Source: JAFGRR01 sp964499235 | Lineage (GTDB): Bacteria > Planctomycetota > Phycisphaerae > UBA1845 > Fen-1342 | Assembly: GCA_964499235.1 (NCBI GenBank) | Contig: CAZCKC010000155.1 | Span: forward strand, 1-7,859 | Direction of reading: 5' to 3' | DNA length: 7,859 bases | In this document: in pieces, positions 6,221 through 7,859 of the stretch | How positions within the stretch are numbered: the stretch's first letter is position 1 | Layout: each line of letters starts with the position of its first letter | Notes under the pieces: model-generated | Databases searched by the model: none | What the model saw: the letters and a program-made list of their open reading frames with translations, nothing else | What the model was told of the DNA's origin: nothing | Translations under genes and position numbers: made by a program

Positions 6221-6226
6221 AGCACG

Positions 6227-7859
6227 ATGAGAACACGACTTTGGGGCGGGCTGACCGCGACTGCGCTCGTCTTTCCGCTGGCCGCACTCGCTCAGGACAA
6301 CCTCGACGGCCCCTACGCCACCCACCACGGTGACCTGCACGGCACCCAGCGTATCCCGGTCACCGCGCTCGACTGGTCCAACGGCGCCCAGCTCGCCTGG
6401 GAGTTCGAAACCGGCGCCGCCGGGCTCGGGCTCGACCGCGTCGTCGGCCGCGGGCCGATCACCTTCGACAGCGACGGTAACCTCTACTGGATTACCTCCG
6501 TCGGCGGCGACACCGGCGGCTTCCAAAAGGTCGCCTCGATCGACCCCGGCGGTAACCTCCGCTGGTCGAGTGCGCCGATCAATGACTCGAGCGGCTCCCC
6601 GTTCACCGCCACCGGCGCAGTCGTCGGGGTCGACGCCGTCTACGCCTGCGGCGGCGACACCCCCAGCGACTACGACGGCGACGGCGTCGCCGGCCAGCTC
6701 ACCGTCGCCGTCAACAAGAGCGACGGCACCTTCCTCTGGGAAACCGACCTCGACGGCGACTGGAACAACGACGGCAGCGCCGAAGACAACCTGGCCGGAC
6801 TCGATCCCTTCGGCCCGCTTACGCCGATCCTCAAGGACGGCGTCCTCTACATCACGCTCGTCGGCGACGCCGGCCTGCAGCTCGTGCAGCTCGACGCCGC
6901 CACCGGCGCCCTGCTCGCCTACGACGTCATCGAGCCGATCATCAGCCGTACCCAGCAAGGCCAGCAGATCTACGTCGACGACGTCTTCGGCGCCGGACTC
7001 GACGGCCTGTTCCTCAACTACTACGACGGGCTGAACGACTGGTCCGCGGGCACCGGCCTCAACGATGTCATCGCCATCCAGGTCGACCCCGGCATCGCCG
7101 GCACCCTCGCCTGGAGCGCCCCCGGCGGCTTCCACGCCCGGACCAGCCTCACCTACAACCCGGCTAACAACCACGTCTACGCCCACACCTGGAACAACCA
7201 GAGCGTCACCGACCCCTTCGACGTCGACCGCACGTCGTTCGCGTCCTACGACGCCTTCTCCGGCGCGCTCACCGATCACGAGAACCCCGGCTACGGCCAC
7301 GGCTTCTACGACCTCGCCGCCCTCAGCGTGGACGGCACGCGCATGTTCGTCGGCGGCTTCAACGGCCGTATCGCCGCCTACCAGCTCAACGCCGACGGCA
7401 CCCTCGGCGCGACGCCCGACTACGGCGATCCCGTCGAAGCCTACTTCGGTGAGGACTGGTGGGGCGAGCCGCGCACCTACGGCAACCTCGCTTACACCAG
7501 CGACGGCACCCCCCTGGTGTTCACGGGCACGAACTCGCGCGTCAACGACCTCGGCCCCGAGTTCACCGCGCGGATCGTCGTCCTCGACATGTCTCAGGCC
7601 CAGCTCGCCCCGGACGATTCGCCCATCTGGATCGACGATATCGAGATCCTCGAAGGCGCGTCCGTCGCCGGCGCCACCGTCACCTACTCGGAGGACTTCG
7701 AAGACGACGGCCCCGGCGTCGCCGTCAGCGCCCTCGCCGATCCGGCCGGCGGCTCCTGGGGCGACGAAAGCAACAACGAGCCCGAGCCGACGACCGTCAC
7801 CAACCCCTTCCAGGATGCCAACAACGGCTCCAGCACCGTGCTCGAGCTCGATTCGCTCG
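6227..7859 (+). CDS. Exported PQQ-like beta-propeller protein, 3' end beyond window
   Basis: From ATG 6227 the frame is open for 544 codons to the window edge, so the protein is C-terminally incomplete. A signal peptide spans residues 1-22 (MRTRLWGG, hydrophobic core, ALA then QDN). Residues about 40-460 carry repeated beta strands of PQQ/quinoprotein-like propeller blades, for instance ITFDSDGNLYWIT (78-90), VASIDPGGNLRW (102-113), VAVNKSDGTFLWE (160-172), LVQLDAATGALLAYD (219-233) and FVGGFNGRIAAYQL (374-387). Two Asp-rich loops, DYDGDG (148-153) and DLDGDWNNDG (174-183), could bind calcium. After 470 a new, probably beta-sandwich, segment begins (TVTYSEDFEDDGPG), as in carbohydrate-binding or other extracellular modules. 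Ligand-free scaffolding or binding roles are as likely as enzymatic ones; no catalytic residue set is visible. Codons end overwhelmingly in C. The gene has its own promoter, structured leader and strong ribosome-binding site. Confidence 0.88.
   Translation, partial: MRTRLWGGLTATALVFPLAALAQDNLDGPYATHHGDLHGTQRIPVTALDWSNGAQLAWEFETGAAGLGLDRVVGRGPITFDSDGNLYWITSVGGDTGGFQKVASIDPGGNLRWSSAPINDSSGSPFTATGAVVGVDAVYACGGDTPSDYDGDGVAGQLTVAVNKSDGTFLWETDLDGDWNNDGSAEDNLAGLDPFGPLTPILKDGVLYITLVGDAGLQLVQLDAATGALLAYDVIEPIISRTQQGQQIYVDDVFGAGLDGLFLNYYDGLNDWSAGTGLNDVIAIQVDPGIAGTLAWSAPGGFHARTSLTYNPANNHVYAHTWNNQSVTDPFDVDRTSFASYDAFSGALTDHENPGYGHGFYDLAALSVDGTRMFVGGFNGRIAAYQLNADGTLGATPDYGDPVEAYFGEDWWGEPRTYGNLAYTSDGTPLVFTGTNSRVNDLGPEFTARIVVLDMSQAQLAPDDSPIWIDDIEILEGASVAGATVTYSEDFEDDGPGVAVSALADPAGGSWGDESNNEPEPTTVTNPFQDANNGSSTVLELDSL

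Larger units (their letters stand above)
5870..6226. other. Divergent intergenic region between pseudopilin and propeller genes
   Basis: These 357 bases hold no convincing gene; frames crossing them have no family-like content and extend from antisense shadows. The stretch at about 6080-6120 is clearly more AT-rich than the surroundings. It contains a good rightward promoter, two leader hairpins and an operator-like palindrome, listed separately. For the leftward pseudopilin gene the best -10 is minus-strand CATAAT at 6043-6038, with no matching -35, which would imply a leader of roughly 160 bases. Confidence 0.7.

Noticed and set aside
6155..7300. A 381-codon minus-strand frame and overlapping plus-strand Ser/Thr/Pro-rich frames at 6330-7034 and 2559-3203
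   Set aside because: All are composition shadows of C-ending codons in the real genes; none has a ribosome-binding site plus recognisable domain.
1..7859. Search for tRNA, rRNA, CRISPR arrays, insertion sequences, toxin-antitoxin or defence genes
   Set aside because: No cloverleaf, regularly spaced repeat, transposase motif, terminal inverted repeat pair or defence-type protein motif was found by reading both strands.

Overview
The window is GC-rich, densely coded DNA from a bacterium, most likely a member of the Planctomycetota (Phycisphaerae or a relative). The main reason is a pseudopilin-type protein with the N-terminal G-FTLIELLVVIAIIALL segment and a downstream YDGHV motif, a family greatly expanded in that phylum. 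Exported multi-domain proteins combining CARDB, metallopeptidase and Fn3 modules, and an exported PQQ-type propeller, fit the same picture. This placement rests on protein style, because there is no rRNA or housekeeping marker here.

Six protein genes are supported. Positions 1-1828 (minus) hold the N-terminal 609 codons of a secreted zinc metallopeptidase that starts at GTG and runs off the left edge. After a 240-bp divergent spacer, 2069-3472 (plus) encodes a GH39-like glycoside hydrolase without a signal peptide, and 35 bp later 3508-4392 (plus) encodes a ten-helix EamA/DMT-type transporter; the two look like an operon. On the opposite strand and converging on it with a 32-bp gap, 5869-4889 encodes the pseudopilin-like protein and 4856-4425 a small membrane-anchored protein of unknown function, again with operon-like spacing. 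A second divergent spacer (5870-6226) separates these from 6227-7859 (plus), an exported PQQ-like beta-propeller protein cut by the right edge.

The two divergent spacers carry the non-coding interest. The right one has a good extended -10 promoter, a leader with two directly abutting hairpins, and a strong GGAGGA ribosome-binding site before the propeller gene. The left one is rich in palindromes and has a 9-base sequence with two alternative complementary partners.

Taken together the genes suggest an organism that exports degradative and sensing proteins, with some cytoplasmic glycoside processing. No defence system, mobile element, CRISPR array, tRNA or rRNA is visible, and nothing proves that the three gene groups work together.
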